This document shows positions 6,146 through 10,912 of a DNA stretch of 10,912 nt, one piece after another. Location: NCBI GenBank assembly GCA_023442215.1, contig JAEZMP010000254.1, positions 1-10,912 on the forward strand. Reading direction: 5' to 3'. The notes under the pieces are model-generated. The model was given only the letters and a program-made list of their open reading frames with translations. It was not told where the DNA came from and ran no database searches. Positions within the stretch are counted from its first letter, which is position 1. Each line of letters starts with the position of its first letter. Position numbers and translations under genes: made by a program. This DNA comes from Pseudomonadota bacterium (GTDB taxonomy: Bacteria; Pseudomonadota; Alphaproteobacteria; Rhizobiales; Segnochrobactraceae).

Positions 6146-6695
6146 GGCGGTTTATGAAGCCCGGCTCAAGAAGCACTACGTCGACGTTGTTCGACCGAAG
6201 CTGATTGAAGAGTTCGGCTACAAGAATCCGATGGAAGTTCCGGCGATCGACAAGATCGTTCTGAACATGGGTGTCGGCGAGTCCACCGGCGACTCCAAGA
6301 AGGCGTCGGTCGCCGCCGGCGACCTGGCGAAGATCGCCGGCCAGAAGCCGGTCATCACCCGGGCCCGGCTGTCGATCGCGAGCTTCAAGGTTCGCGAGAA
6401 CATGCCGATCGGCGCGAAGGTGACGCTGCGCCGCACCCGGATGTACGAGTTCCTGGACCGCCTGGTCACGATCGCGCTGCCGCGCGTCCGCGACTTCCGC
6501 GGCCTGAACCCGAAGAGCTTCGATGGCCGGGGCAACTATGCCATGGGCATCAAGGAACACATCATCTTCCCGGAGATCGATTACGACAAGATCGATCAGG
6601 TGTGGGGCATGGACGTGATCGTCTGCACCACGGCGAAGACGGACGACGAGGCGCGCGCGCTTCTGCGTGCCTTCAATTTCCCGTTCCGGCAGTGA
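6138..6695 (+). CDS. rplE: 50S ribosomal protein L5
   Basis: L5 binds 5S rRNA with L18 and contacts the P-site tRNA and S13 across the subunit interface. The start at 6138 gives 185 residues with the typical N-terminus (MAEAVYEARLKKHYVDVVRP). It also has the signature IDKIVLNMGVGE (37-48) and the C-terminal FNFPF. An upstream in-frame ATG at 6111 lies deep inside rplX and lacks family sequence, so I rejected it. GGGAGAG (6124-6130) is 7 nt upstream, inside rplX. In E. coli the mRNA near this start is the S8 repressor site; here that region is also rplX coding sequence. Confidence 0.97.
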   Translation: MAEAVYEARLKKHYVDVVRPKLIEEFGYKNPMEVPAIDKIVLNMGVGESTGDSKKASVAAGDLAKIAGQKPVITRARLSIASFKVRENMPIGAKVTLRRTRMYEFLDRLVTIALPRVRDFRGLNPKSFDGRGNYAMGIKEHIIFPEIDYDKIDQVWGMDVIVCTTAKTDDEARALLRAFNFPFRQ

Positions 6696-6718
6696 TCGGG
6701 CGGAGCGGAGTTTGACCG

Positions 6719-7024
6719 ATGGCTAAGAAGAGCTCTATCGAAACCAATAACCGCCGGGCGAAGCTCGCCAAGCAGTATGCCGCCAAGCGCGCGCGTCTTA
6801 AGGCGGCTGCGGTCGATGAGTCCCTGTCGCTCGAAGAGCAGTTCCAGGCGCGCCTCAAGCTCGCCGAGCTGCCGCGGAATTCCGCGCTCGTGCGTGTGCG
6901 GAACCGCTGCGAGGTGACCGGGCGGCCCCGGGCGTATTATCGCAAGTTGAAGATGTCGCGCGTTGCGTTGCGCGAACTCGGCGGCCTCGGGTTGATCCCG
7001 GGCCTTGTCAAGTCGAGCTGGTAA
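6719..7024 (+). CDS. rpsN: 30S ribosomal protein S14, zinc-free (long) type
   Basis: S14 is a late-assembly protein of the 30S head. The 101-residue length and the motif RNRCEVTGRPRAYYRKLKMS (61-80) mark it as the long, zinc-independent (C-) form. Only one cysteine (Cys64) is present, so the four-cysteine zinc site of the short form is absent. It ends GLVKSSW as usual. The ATG follows GGAG (6707-6710) by 8 nt; the gap to rplE is 23 nt. The stop TAA is part of the TAAGGAG that serves rpsH. Confidence 0.98.
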   Translation: MAKKSSIETNNRRAKLAKQYAAKRARLKAAAVDESLSLEEQFQARLKLAELPRNSALVRVRNRCEVTGRPRAYYRKLKMSRVALRELGGLGLIPGLVKSSW

Positions 7025-7037
7025 GGAGAACGGTCCC

Positions 7038-7436
7038 ATGACGATGACCGATCCCTTGGGTGACATGCTGACCCGCATCCGCAATGCGCAGATGCGGCGC
7101 AAGTCCAAGGTCGCCACGCCGGCTTCGAGCCTGCGCGGCCGGGTGCTGGACGTTCTCGCGTCCGAAGGCTACATCCGTGGCTACACGTCCGTCGATTTCG
7201 AAGACGGGCGCTCGGAATTCGAGATCGAGCTGAAGTACTACGATGGCGAGCCCGTCATCCGGACCATCGAGCGCGTCTCGAAGCCCGGCCGGCGTGTGTA
7301 TGCCTCGGTGAAGGCGCTGCCGCGCGTCGCCAACGGTCTCGGCGTTTCGATCCTGTCCACGCCGAAGGGCGTGATGAGCGATCACGACGCCCGCGACCAG
7401 AATGTCGGCGGCGAGGTTCTGTGCCGCGTCTTCTGA
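7038..7436 (+). CDS. rpsH: 30S ribosomal protein S8
   Basis: S8 is a primary binder of helix 21 in 16S rRNA. In E. coli it also represses the spc operon by binding the rplE start region. The 132-residue product starts MTMTDPLGDMLTRIRNAQ and ends with the RNA-binding signature from about 107 (STPKGVMSDHDARD, then GGEVLCRVF). I chose ATG 7038 over the in-frame GTG at 7005 because TAAGGAG (7022-7028) is 9 nt upstream and the family N-terminus starts there. It is followed by a 61-nt gap with a strong stem-loop, so rplF is not tightly coupled to it. Confidence 0.97.
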   Translation: MTMTDPLGDMLTRIRNAQMRRKSKVATPASSLRGRVLDVLASEGYIRGYTSVDFEDGRSEFEIELKYYDGEPVIRTIERVSKPGRRVYASVKALPRVANGLGVSILSTPKGVMSDHDARDQNVGGEVLCRVF

Positions 7437-7441
7437 TGCGG

Positions 7442-7470
7442 CGCCGGCTGGCGCGATCCGCCGGCCGGTG
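7442..7470 (+). other. Long stem-loop between rpsH and rplF
   Basis: CCGGCTGGCG (7444-7453) pairs with CGCCGGCCGG (7459-7468) in a 10-bp stem with one T-G wobble and a 5-nt loop (CGATC). A further wobble and a C-G pair extend it to 7442-7470. A shorter alternative hairpin (GCGCC 7441-7445 with GGCGC 7450-7454) would exclude it. The structure ends about 20 nt before the rplF Shine-Dalgarno and no T tract follows. Possible roles are processing site, stability element or protein-binding site; none is shown. Confidence 0.55.
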
Positions 7471-7497
7471 AAACGAGATTGAACGGGTAGGTGAGCG

Positions 7498-8031
7498 ATG
7501 TCGCGGATTGGCAAGAAGCCCGTCGTGGTTCCGGGTGGAATCACGGCGACCGTCGACGGACAGACCGTTTCGGTGAAGGGACCGAAGGGCCAGCTGGCCT
7601 TCGTGGTTCACGATCTGGTGTCGGTCGAGCAGACGGCGGATGGCATCACGGTTACGCCGCGCGATGAGTCCAAGAAGGCTCGGTCCCTCTGGGGCATGTC
7701 GCGGACGATGGTGTCGAACCTGGTGGTAGGCGTCAGCAAGGGTTTCGAGCGCAAGCTCGAGATCACGGGTGTCGGCTACAAGGCGGCGGTGCAGGGCAAG
7801 AGCCTGAACCTGTCGCTCGGCTACAGCCATGATGTGAACTTCCCGATCCCGGAAGGCATCACCATCACCTGCGCGAAGCCGACCGAGATTCTCATCTCGG
7901 GCATCGACAAGCAGAAGGTGGGCCAGGTGGCCGCCGAAATTCGCGAGTGGCGTCAGCCGGAGCCCTACAAGGGCAAGGGCGTGCGCTATGCGGGCGAGTT
8001 CATCGTCCGCAAAGAAGGCAAGAAGAAGTAA
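7498..8031 (+). CDS. rplF: 50S ribosomal protein L6
   Basis: L6 binds helix 97 of 23S rRNA near the factor-binding (sarcin-ricin) region and the L7/L12 stalk base. The 177-residue product has the two repeated L6 domains, about 1-80 and 81-177. It carries GVSKGFERKLEITGVGYKA (78-96) and the signature PEPYKGKGVRY (154-164). Length matches E. coli. The ATG at 7498 has a modest AGGTG just upstream (7489-7493). It follows a 61-nt gap after rpsH and is 12 nt before rplR. Confidence 0.98.
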   Translation: MSRIGKKPVVVPGGITATVDGQTVSVKGPKGQLAFVVHDLVSVEQTADGITVTPRDESKKARSLWGMSRTMVSNLVVGVSKGFERKLEITGVGYKAAVQGKSLNLSLGYSHDVNFPIPEGITITCAKPTEILISGIDKQKVGQVAAEIREWRQPEPYKGKGVRYAGEFIVRKEGKKK

Positions 8032-8043
8032 CGGGTGGCAGCG

Positions 8044-8406
8044 ATGGCGAGACATCTTACGACAGACGAGCGTCGCCGCGCCCGCGTGCGGCGTGCCCTC
8101 AAGGCGGCGGCGAACGGTCGGCCGCGGCTCAGCGTGTTTCGGTCCTCGAAGCACATCTATGCCCAGATCATCGACGACGCCGCCGGCGTCACGGTGGCTG
8201 CGGCCTCCACGCTCGAGAAGGATCTGCGCTCCGATCTGAAGACCGGCGCGGATACAGCGGCGGCTTCGGTCGTCGGCAAGCTGATCGCCGAGCGCGCGAC
8301 GGCTGCGGGTGTGAGCAAGGTCGTGTTCGATCGCGGCGGGCGCATCTATCACGGGCGCATCAAGGCGCTCGCCGAGGCCGCCCGTGAGGGCGGTCTGGAT
8401 TTCTGA
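8044..8406 (+). CDS. rplR: 50S ribosomal protein L18
   Basis: L18 binds 5S rRNA together with L5 and helps place it in the central protuberance. The 120-residue product has a very basic N-terminus (DERRRARVRRALK, 8-20), the RPRLSVFRSSKHIYAQ segment (27-42) and the C-terminal signature VVFDRGGRIYHGRIKALAEA (93-112). I chose ATG 8044 over the in-frame GTG 8035 because it gives the usual N-terminus and length, and the GGGTGG at 8033-8038 then acts as a weak Shine-Dalgarno. It is 12 nt after rplF. A 67-nt gap follows before rpsE. Confidence 0.96.
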   Translation: MARHLTTDERRRARVRRALKAAANGRPRLSVFRSSKHIYAQIIDDAAGVTVAAASTLEKDLRSDLKTGADTAAASVVGKLIAERATAAGVSKVVFDRGGRIYHGRIKALAEAAREGGLDF

Positions 8407-8473
8407 CGACACCGCAGCCGGCTGAGGGGCCCTGGGCCAAACCGGGCCGCGAAGAAATCAAGGACTATGGAAT

Positions 8474-9025
8474 ATGGCTCGAGAGCGGGAACGGGAAGAG
8501 CGCGATAGCGAATTCGTCGACAAGCTCGTCCACATCAATCGCGTCGCGAAGGTGGTCAAGGGTGGTCGGCGTTTCGGCTTCGCTGCGCTCGTCGTCGTCG
8601 GTGACCAGAAGGGGCGCGTCGGCTTCGGACATGGCAAGGCGCGTGAAGTGCCTGAGGCGATCCGCAAGGCGACCGAAGCGGCCAAGCGCGGTCTGATCCG
8701 CGTTGCGCTGCGCGAGGGACGTACGCTGCATCACGATGTCGCCGGCCGCCACGGCGCCGGTCGCGTGATCCTGCGCGCTGCCCCGGCCGGTACCGGCATC
8801 ATCGCCGGCGGTCCGATGCGTGCCGTGTTCGAGACGCTGGGCGTGCAGGATGTCGTTGCGAAGTCGCTCGGCTCCTCCAACCCCTACAACATGGTGCGCG
8901 CGACGTTTGCCGCGCTGAAGCACGAGGACAGCCCGCGTTCCGTCGCGGCTCGTCGCGGCATCAAGGTGTCGGCGCTGCAGGCCCGTCGCCGCGACGTCGA
9001 TGCGGATGCGGCCGCCGAGGCGTGA
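8474..9025 (+). CDS. rpsE: 30S ribosomal protein S5
   Basis: S5 lies at the mRNA entry side of the 30S subunit and affects decoding accuracy. Its N-terminal loop is where spectinomycin-resistance changes arise. The 183-residue product has that loop intact (INRVAKVVKGGRRFGF, 21-36), the double-stranded-RNA-binding-like fold and the GTGIIAGGPMRAV block (106-118). Compared with E. coli S5 (167 residues) it has an extended C-terminal tail (after residue 165) rich in Arg, Asp and Ala. AAGGA (8460-8464) precedes the ATG by 9 nt. An out-of-frame ATG at 8467 between the two opens a frame of only 13 codons. Confidence 0.98.
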   Translation: MAREREREERDSEFVDKLVHINRVAKVVKGGRRFGFAALVVVGDQKGRVGFGHGKAREVPEAIRKATEAAKRGLIRVALREGRTLHHDVAGRHGAGRVILRAAPAGTGIIAGGPMRAVFETLGVQDVVAKSLGSSNPYNMVRATFAALKHEDSPRSVAARRGIKVSALQARRRDVDADAAAEA

Positions 9026-9047
9026 GCCAGGCAGGCCCGAGAACCGA

Positions 9048-9067
9048 GGGCGCCCGGACGGGCGCCC
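9048..9067 (+). other. Perfect 8-bp stem-loop between rpsE and rpmD
   Basis: GGGCGCCC occurs twice (9048-9055 and 9060-9067), separated by GGAC. Because the octamer is its own reverse complement, the two copies form a perfect 8-bp stem with a 4-nt loop. It lies in the middle of the 63-nt rpsE-rpmD gap. No T run follows. The repeat is seen directly; a role in processing or pausing is a guess. Confidence 0.55.
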
Positions 9068-9088
9068 GCATGATCCGGGATTGAACCG

Positions 9089-9283
9089 ATGACCGAAGCC
9101 AAGAACACCATCACGGTCGAGCAGACCGGCAGCCCGATCCGCCGGTCGGCCGATCAGCGGGCGACGCTGGTCGGTCTCGGCCTGAACAAGCTGCACCGTC
9201 GCCGCACCCTGCAGGATACGCCTGCAGTGCGCGGCATGATCACCAAGGTCGCCCACCTCGTCCGTATCGTGGACGAGGCGTGA
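9089..9283 (+). CDS. rpmD: 50S ribosomal protein L30
   Basis: L30 is a small protein bound to domain II of 23S rRNA. It has 64 residues with the family core SPIRRSADQRATLVGLGLNK (15-34) followed by LHRRRTLQDTPAVRGMI. Length is normal for alphaproteobacteria. The ATG at 9089 has only a weak CGGGA (9076-9080) 8 nt upstream and follows a 63-nt gap with a stem-loop. The next gene, rplO, is tightly coupled: its AAGGAG overlaps the rpmD TGA. Confidence 0.96.
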   Translation: MTEAKNTITVEQTGSPIRRSADQRATLVGLGLNKLHRRRTLQDTPAVRGMITKVAHLVRIVDEA

Positions 9284-9296
9284 AGGAGTCCCGTCC

Positions 9297-9773
9297 ATGA
9301 AGCTCAACGAGATCCGGGATAATCCGGGCGCTACGAAGGCGCGCATGCGCGTCGGTCGCGGCATCGGCTCCGGCAAGGGCAAGACGGCCGGCCGCGGCGT
9401 GAAGGGTCAGAAATCCCGCACGGGCGTGTCGATCAAGGGCTTCGAAGGTGGTCAGATGCCGTTGCATCGCCGCCTGCCGAAGCGCGGCTTCAACAACATC
9501 TTCCGCAAGAGCTACAACGTCGTTTCGGTCGGCCGCATCCAGCAGGCGATCGATGCGGGCCGGCTCGATGCGTCGGTGGTTGTCGATGCCGAAGCGCTGA
9601 AGGCGGCCGGCGTGCTGCGTCGCGTGAAGGACGGCGTTCGCCTCCTGAACGACGGCGAGCTCACCGTCGCGGTGAAGTTCTCGGTCGAAGGCGCCTCGGC
9701 GGCCGCGATCGCCGCCGTCGAGAAGGCGGGCGGTTCGGTTGCGCTGAAGTCCGGCGAGACCGCGGAAGCCTGA
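9297..9773 (+). CDS. rplO: 50S ribosomal protein L15
   Basis: L15 is a late-assembly 50S protein with a long, basic, Gly-rich N-terminal extension that threads through 23S rRNA. The 158-residue product shows this extension clearly: MKLNEIRDNPGATKARMRVG, then RGIGSGKGKTAGRGVKGQKS (21-40), then GFEGGQMPLHRRLPKRGF (48-65). The conserved C-terminal core ends with GASAAAIAAVEKAGGSVAL. AAGGAG (9283-9288) overlaps the rpmD stop and is 8 nt before the ATG. In most bacteria secY follows closely; here the next gene is 418 nt away. Confidence 0.98.
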   Translation: MKLNEIRDNPGATKARMRVGRGIGSGKGKTAGRGVKGQKSRTGVSIKGFEGGQMPLHRRLPKRGFNNIFRKSYNVVSVGRIQQAIDAGRLDASVVVDAEALKAAGVLRRVKDGVRLLNDGELTVAVKFSVEGASAAAIAAVEKAGGSVALKSGETAEA

Positions 9774-9780
9774 TGACGAG

Positions 9781-9802
9781 CGCCGGCCGGGTTCGGTCGG
9801 CG
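9781..9802 (+). terminator. Stem-loop just after rplO, possible terminator
   Basis: CGCCGGCC (9781-9788) pairs with GGTCGGCG (9795-9802) in an 8-bp stem with one wobble, around a 6-nt loop. It begins 8 nt after the rplO stop and is followed by TTTCGCATTT. The short, broken T tract makes it a weak intrinsic terminator at best. Its place at the end of the ribosomal part of the cluster fits partial termination. Confidence 0.4.
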
Positions 9803-9876
9803 TTTCGCATTTCGGGGCTTCTCGGATCGCGGCGAACGCGGGCGAATGCTCCCACCGGTATCTGGACGCTCTTCGG

Positions 9877-9900
9877 GACCGCGGTCGCAAGATCGCGGTC
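9877..9900 (+). other. Ten-base-pair hairpin with a GCAA (GNRA) tetraloop
   Basis: GACCGCGGTC (9877-9886) pairs with GATCGCGGTC (9891-9900) with a single G-T wobble, closed by the loop GCAA (9887-9890). The fully paired arms and GNRA loop suggest a folded RNA element rather than chance pairing, though GC-rich DNA makes hairpins common. It lies about 100 nt downstream of rplO. Function is unknown. Confidence 0.5.
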
Positions 9901-9925
9901 GTGTCACGAGAAGGGTACCCCGGTC

Positions 9926-9945
9926 GATCGGCCTGCCGGCCGGTC
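9926..9945 (+). other. Stem-loop in the rplO-secY gap
   Basis: GATCGGCC (9926-9933) pairs with GGCCGGTC (9938-9945) in an 8-bp stem with one T-G wobble and a TGCC loop. It is followed by ACCAAAAGG with no T run, so it does not resemble a terminator on the + strand. It sits 26 nt after the GNRA hairpin. Role unknown. Confidence 0.4.
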
Positions 9946-9996
9946 ACCAAAAGGCGACAGGTCATTCCTAAAATTGCCTGCGACCCGATGCGGGCA

Positions 9997-10024
9997 TTGT
10001 CGCACGACGGATTTGGACTAGGAT
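9997..10024 (+). promoter_or_regulatory. Candidate sigma-70-type promoter for secY
   Basis: TTGTCG (9997-10002) and TAGGAT (10019-10024) are 16 nt apart, each matching 4 of 6 consensus positions. They lie downstream of an AT-richer patch and 168 nt before the secY ATG. A second possible -10 is TAAAAT (9969-9974, 5 of 6), but no convincing -35 precedes it. The case rests on weak matches and on the need for a start site in this long gap. Confidence 0.3.
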
Positions 10025-10191
10025 CGCGGCCTCGAATCGAGGGCACGCGTGGCCCTTGGACCCTGAATGGCTGGAACGGGCCTGAACCGGCGTGCTCGCC
10101 GCAAGACGGTTGCCCGATTTCGAACATGCGGACGCGTTTTGATGCGCGCCGCCATGCGGCCTGGGTCTGACAGCGGCGAGCGGAGCGGAAC

Positions 10192-10912
10192 ATGGCATCG
10201 GCGGCTGAGCAACTCGCATCGAACTTGAATTTCGCTGCCTTCTCGAAGGCGAGCGAGCTCAAGAAGCGCATCTGGTTCACGCTGGGTGCGCTGCTTGTCT
10301 ATCGCCTCGGCACCTATATCCCGCTGCCGGGCATCAATCCCGACGCGCTCGCCCAGGCCTTCTCCGGCGCCCAGCGCGGCCTGCTCGGCCTGTTCAACAT
10401 GTTCGCCGGCGGCGCCGTCGGGCGCATGGCGATCTTCGCCCTCGGCATCATGCCGTACATCTCCTCCTCGATCATCATCCAGCTGCTGACGACCGTCGTG
10501 CCGTCGCTGGAGGCGCTGAAGAAGGAAGGGGAGAGCGGCCGCAAGATCATCAACCAATACACCCGTTACCTGACGGTGATCCTGGCGGTGGTTCAGGCCT
10601 ACTCGATCGCCATCGGCCTCGAGGCGGCGCAGAACGTCGTGATCGAGGGCGGCTGGTTCTTCCGCGCATCGACCACGGTGACGCTGGTCGGCGGCACGAT
10701 GTTCCTGATGTGGCTCGGCGAGCAGATCACCGCGCGTGGCATCGGCAACGGCATCTCGCTGATCATCTTCGCCGGCATCGTCGCCGGCTTGCCGACGGCA
10801 CTCGCCGGGACGCTGGAACTCGGCCGCCAGGGCGCGATCTCGACGGTGGTGATTCTCGCGATCATCGTGCTGGTCGTCGTCGTGATCGCCTTCATCGTGT
10901 TCATGGAGCGCG
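10192..10912 (+). CDS. secY: Preprotein translocase subunit SecY (partial, 3' end beyond window)
   Basis: SecY is the inner-membrane channel of the SecYEG translocon, which exports unfolded proteins and inserts membrane proteins. The first 240 codons are present with no stop before the window edge; the family is usually about 440 residues. Visible parts are TM1 (about 27-45, ending YIPLPGI), the plug region (about 60-78), TM2 (about 80-100), TM3 (123-142), TM4 (162-177), the conserved loop GEQITARGIGNG (176-187), TM5 (188-203) and TM6 (about 217-238). The ATG at 10192 has CGGAG at 10181-10185, 6 nt upstream. It is in its usual place after rplO but 418 nt away, suggesting separate regulation. 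Confidence 0.97.
   Translation, partial: MASAAEQLASNLNFAAFSKASELKKRIWFTLGALLVYRLGTYIPLPGINPDALAQAFSGAQRGLLGLFNMFAGGAVGRMAIFALGIMPYISSSIIIQLLTTVVPSLEALKKEGESGRKIINQYTRYLTVILAVVQAYSIAIGLEAAQNVVIEGGWFFRASTTVTLVGGTMFLMWLGEQITARGIGNGISLIIFAGIVAGLPTALAGTLELGRQGAISTVVILAIIVLVVVVIAFIVFMER

Larger units (their letters stand above)
9774..10191 (+). other. Long non-coding gap between rplO and secY
   Basis: This is the longest interval in the window without a gene I can support (418 nt). Open frames across it (for example 9773-10021 and 9901-10170 on the + strand) encode Arg/Ser/Pro-rich sequences with rare codons and no family resemblance. The interval holds stem-loops at 9781-9802, 9877-9900 and 9926-9945. 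A relatively AT-rich patch lies at about 9947-9976, and a weak promoter-like pair at 9997-10024. A likely reading is that the ribosomal transcript partly ends after rplO and secY gets its own transcription start. Confidence 0.6.

Noticed and set aside
7255..8412. 385-codon open frame on the - strand opposite rpsH, rplF and rplR
   Set aside because: Same reason: a GC-driven shadow of conserved genes, with Arg/Ala/Leu-rich nonsense sequence.
8428..8448. Inverted repeat GGCCC/GGGCC in the rplR-rpsE gap
   Set aside because: Only 5 bp with an 11-nt loop, which is expected by chance at this GC content. The 67-nt gap otherwise shows nothing but the rpsE Shine-Dalgarno.
10030..10058. Overlapping short hairpins (CCTCG/CGAGG and CGAGGGC/GCCCTTG) resembling an attenuator switch before secY
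   Set aside because: Stems are 5-7 bp and no T-rich terminator or leader peptide is present. Such alternatives arise easily in GC-rich DNA.
9901..10170. 89-codon + strand frame with GTG start in the rplO-secY gap
   Set aside because: No Shine-Dalgarno, low-complexity Arg/Pro/Ser composition, and no family resemblance.
9240..10280. 346-codon open frame on the - strand across rplO, the gap and the secY start
   Set aside because: Long antisense frames are common in GC-rich coding DNA. The product is Arg-rich, looks like no family I know, and mostly lies opposite rplO and secY.
1..10912. Search for mobile elements, CRISPR repeats, tRNA or rRNA genes, phage or defence genes
   Set aside because: No transposase, terminal inverted repeats, regularly spaced repeats, tRNA-like cloverleaf or rRNA sequence was seen. 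The region is an uninterrupted core ribosomal-protein cluster.

Overview
This window is a GC-rich stretch of a bacterial core genome. It runs from the last codons of tuf (EF-Tu), through the complete S10 and spc ribosomal-protein operons, into the first 240 codons of secY. All genes are on the + strand. The protein sequences, the high GC content and the direct joining of tuf to rpsJ fit an alphaproteobacterium, probably of the Hyphomicrobiales/Rhizobiales type. That placement is an inference from remembered family sequences; I cannot name a genus.

Layout. 1-127: 3' end of tuf, normally the last gene of the str operon. 128-224: a 97-nt junction with two stem-loops. 225-5383: S10 operon, in the order rpsJ, rplC, rplD, rplW, rplB, rpsS, rplV, rpsC, rplP, rpmC, rpsQ. 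5460-9773: spc operon, in the order rplN, rplX, rplE, rpsN, rpsH, rplF, rplR, rpsE, rpmD, rplO. 9774-10191: an unusually long 418-nt gap with no convincing gene but several stem-loops and a weak candidate promoter. 10192-10912: secY, cut by the window edge. The gene order is the same as in E. coli, and nothing is inserted, lost or broken.

The 21 complete ribosomal-protein genes encode subunits of both halves of the ribosome. EF-Tu delivers aminoacyl-tRNA to that ribosome. SecY is the inner-membrane channel through which many of its products are exported, and it docks on the L23/L29 exit-site proteins encoded upstream. Many genes are packed for translational coupling: stop/start overlaps of 1-8 nt, or gaps of 2-16 nt with a Shine-Dalgarno in or next to the preceding stop codon. 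Only a few gaps exceed 40 nt (tuf-rpsJ, rpsC-rplP, rpsQ-rplN, rpsH-rplF, rplR-rpsE, rpsE-rpmD, rplO-secY), and most of these hold strong inverted repeats.

I found no mobile element, CRISPR array, tRNA, rRNA or undescribed gene system. The points most worth a second look are non-coding: the rplO-secY gap, the stem-loops placed at particular junctions, and how the cluster is autoregulated, since the places where E. coli has its L4 and S8 control sites look different here.
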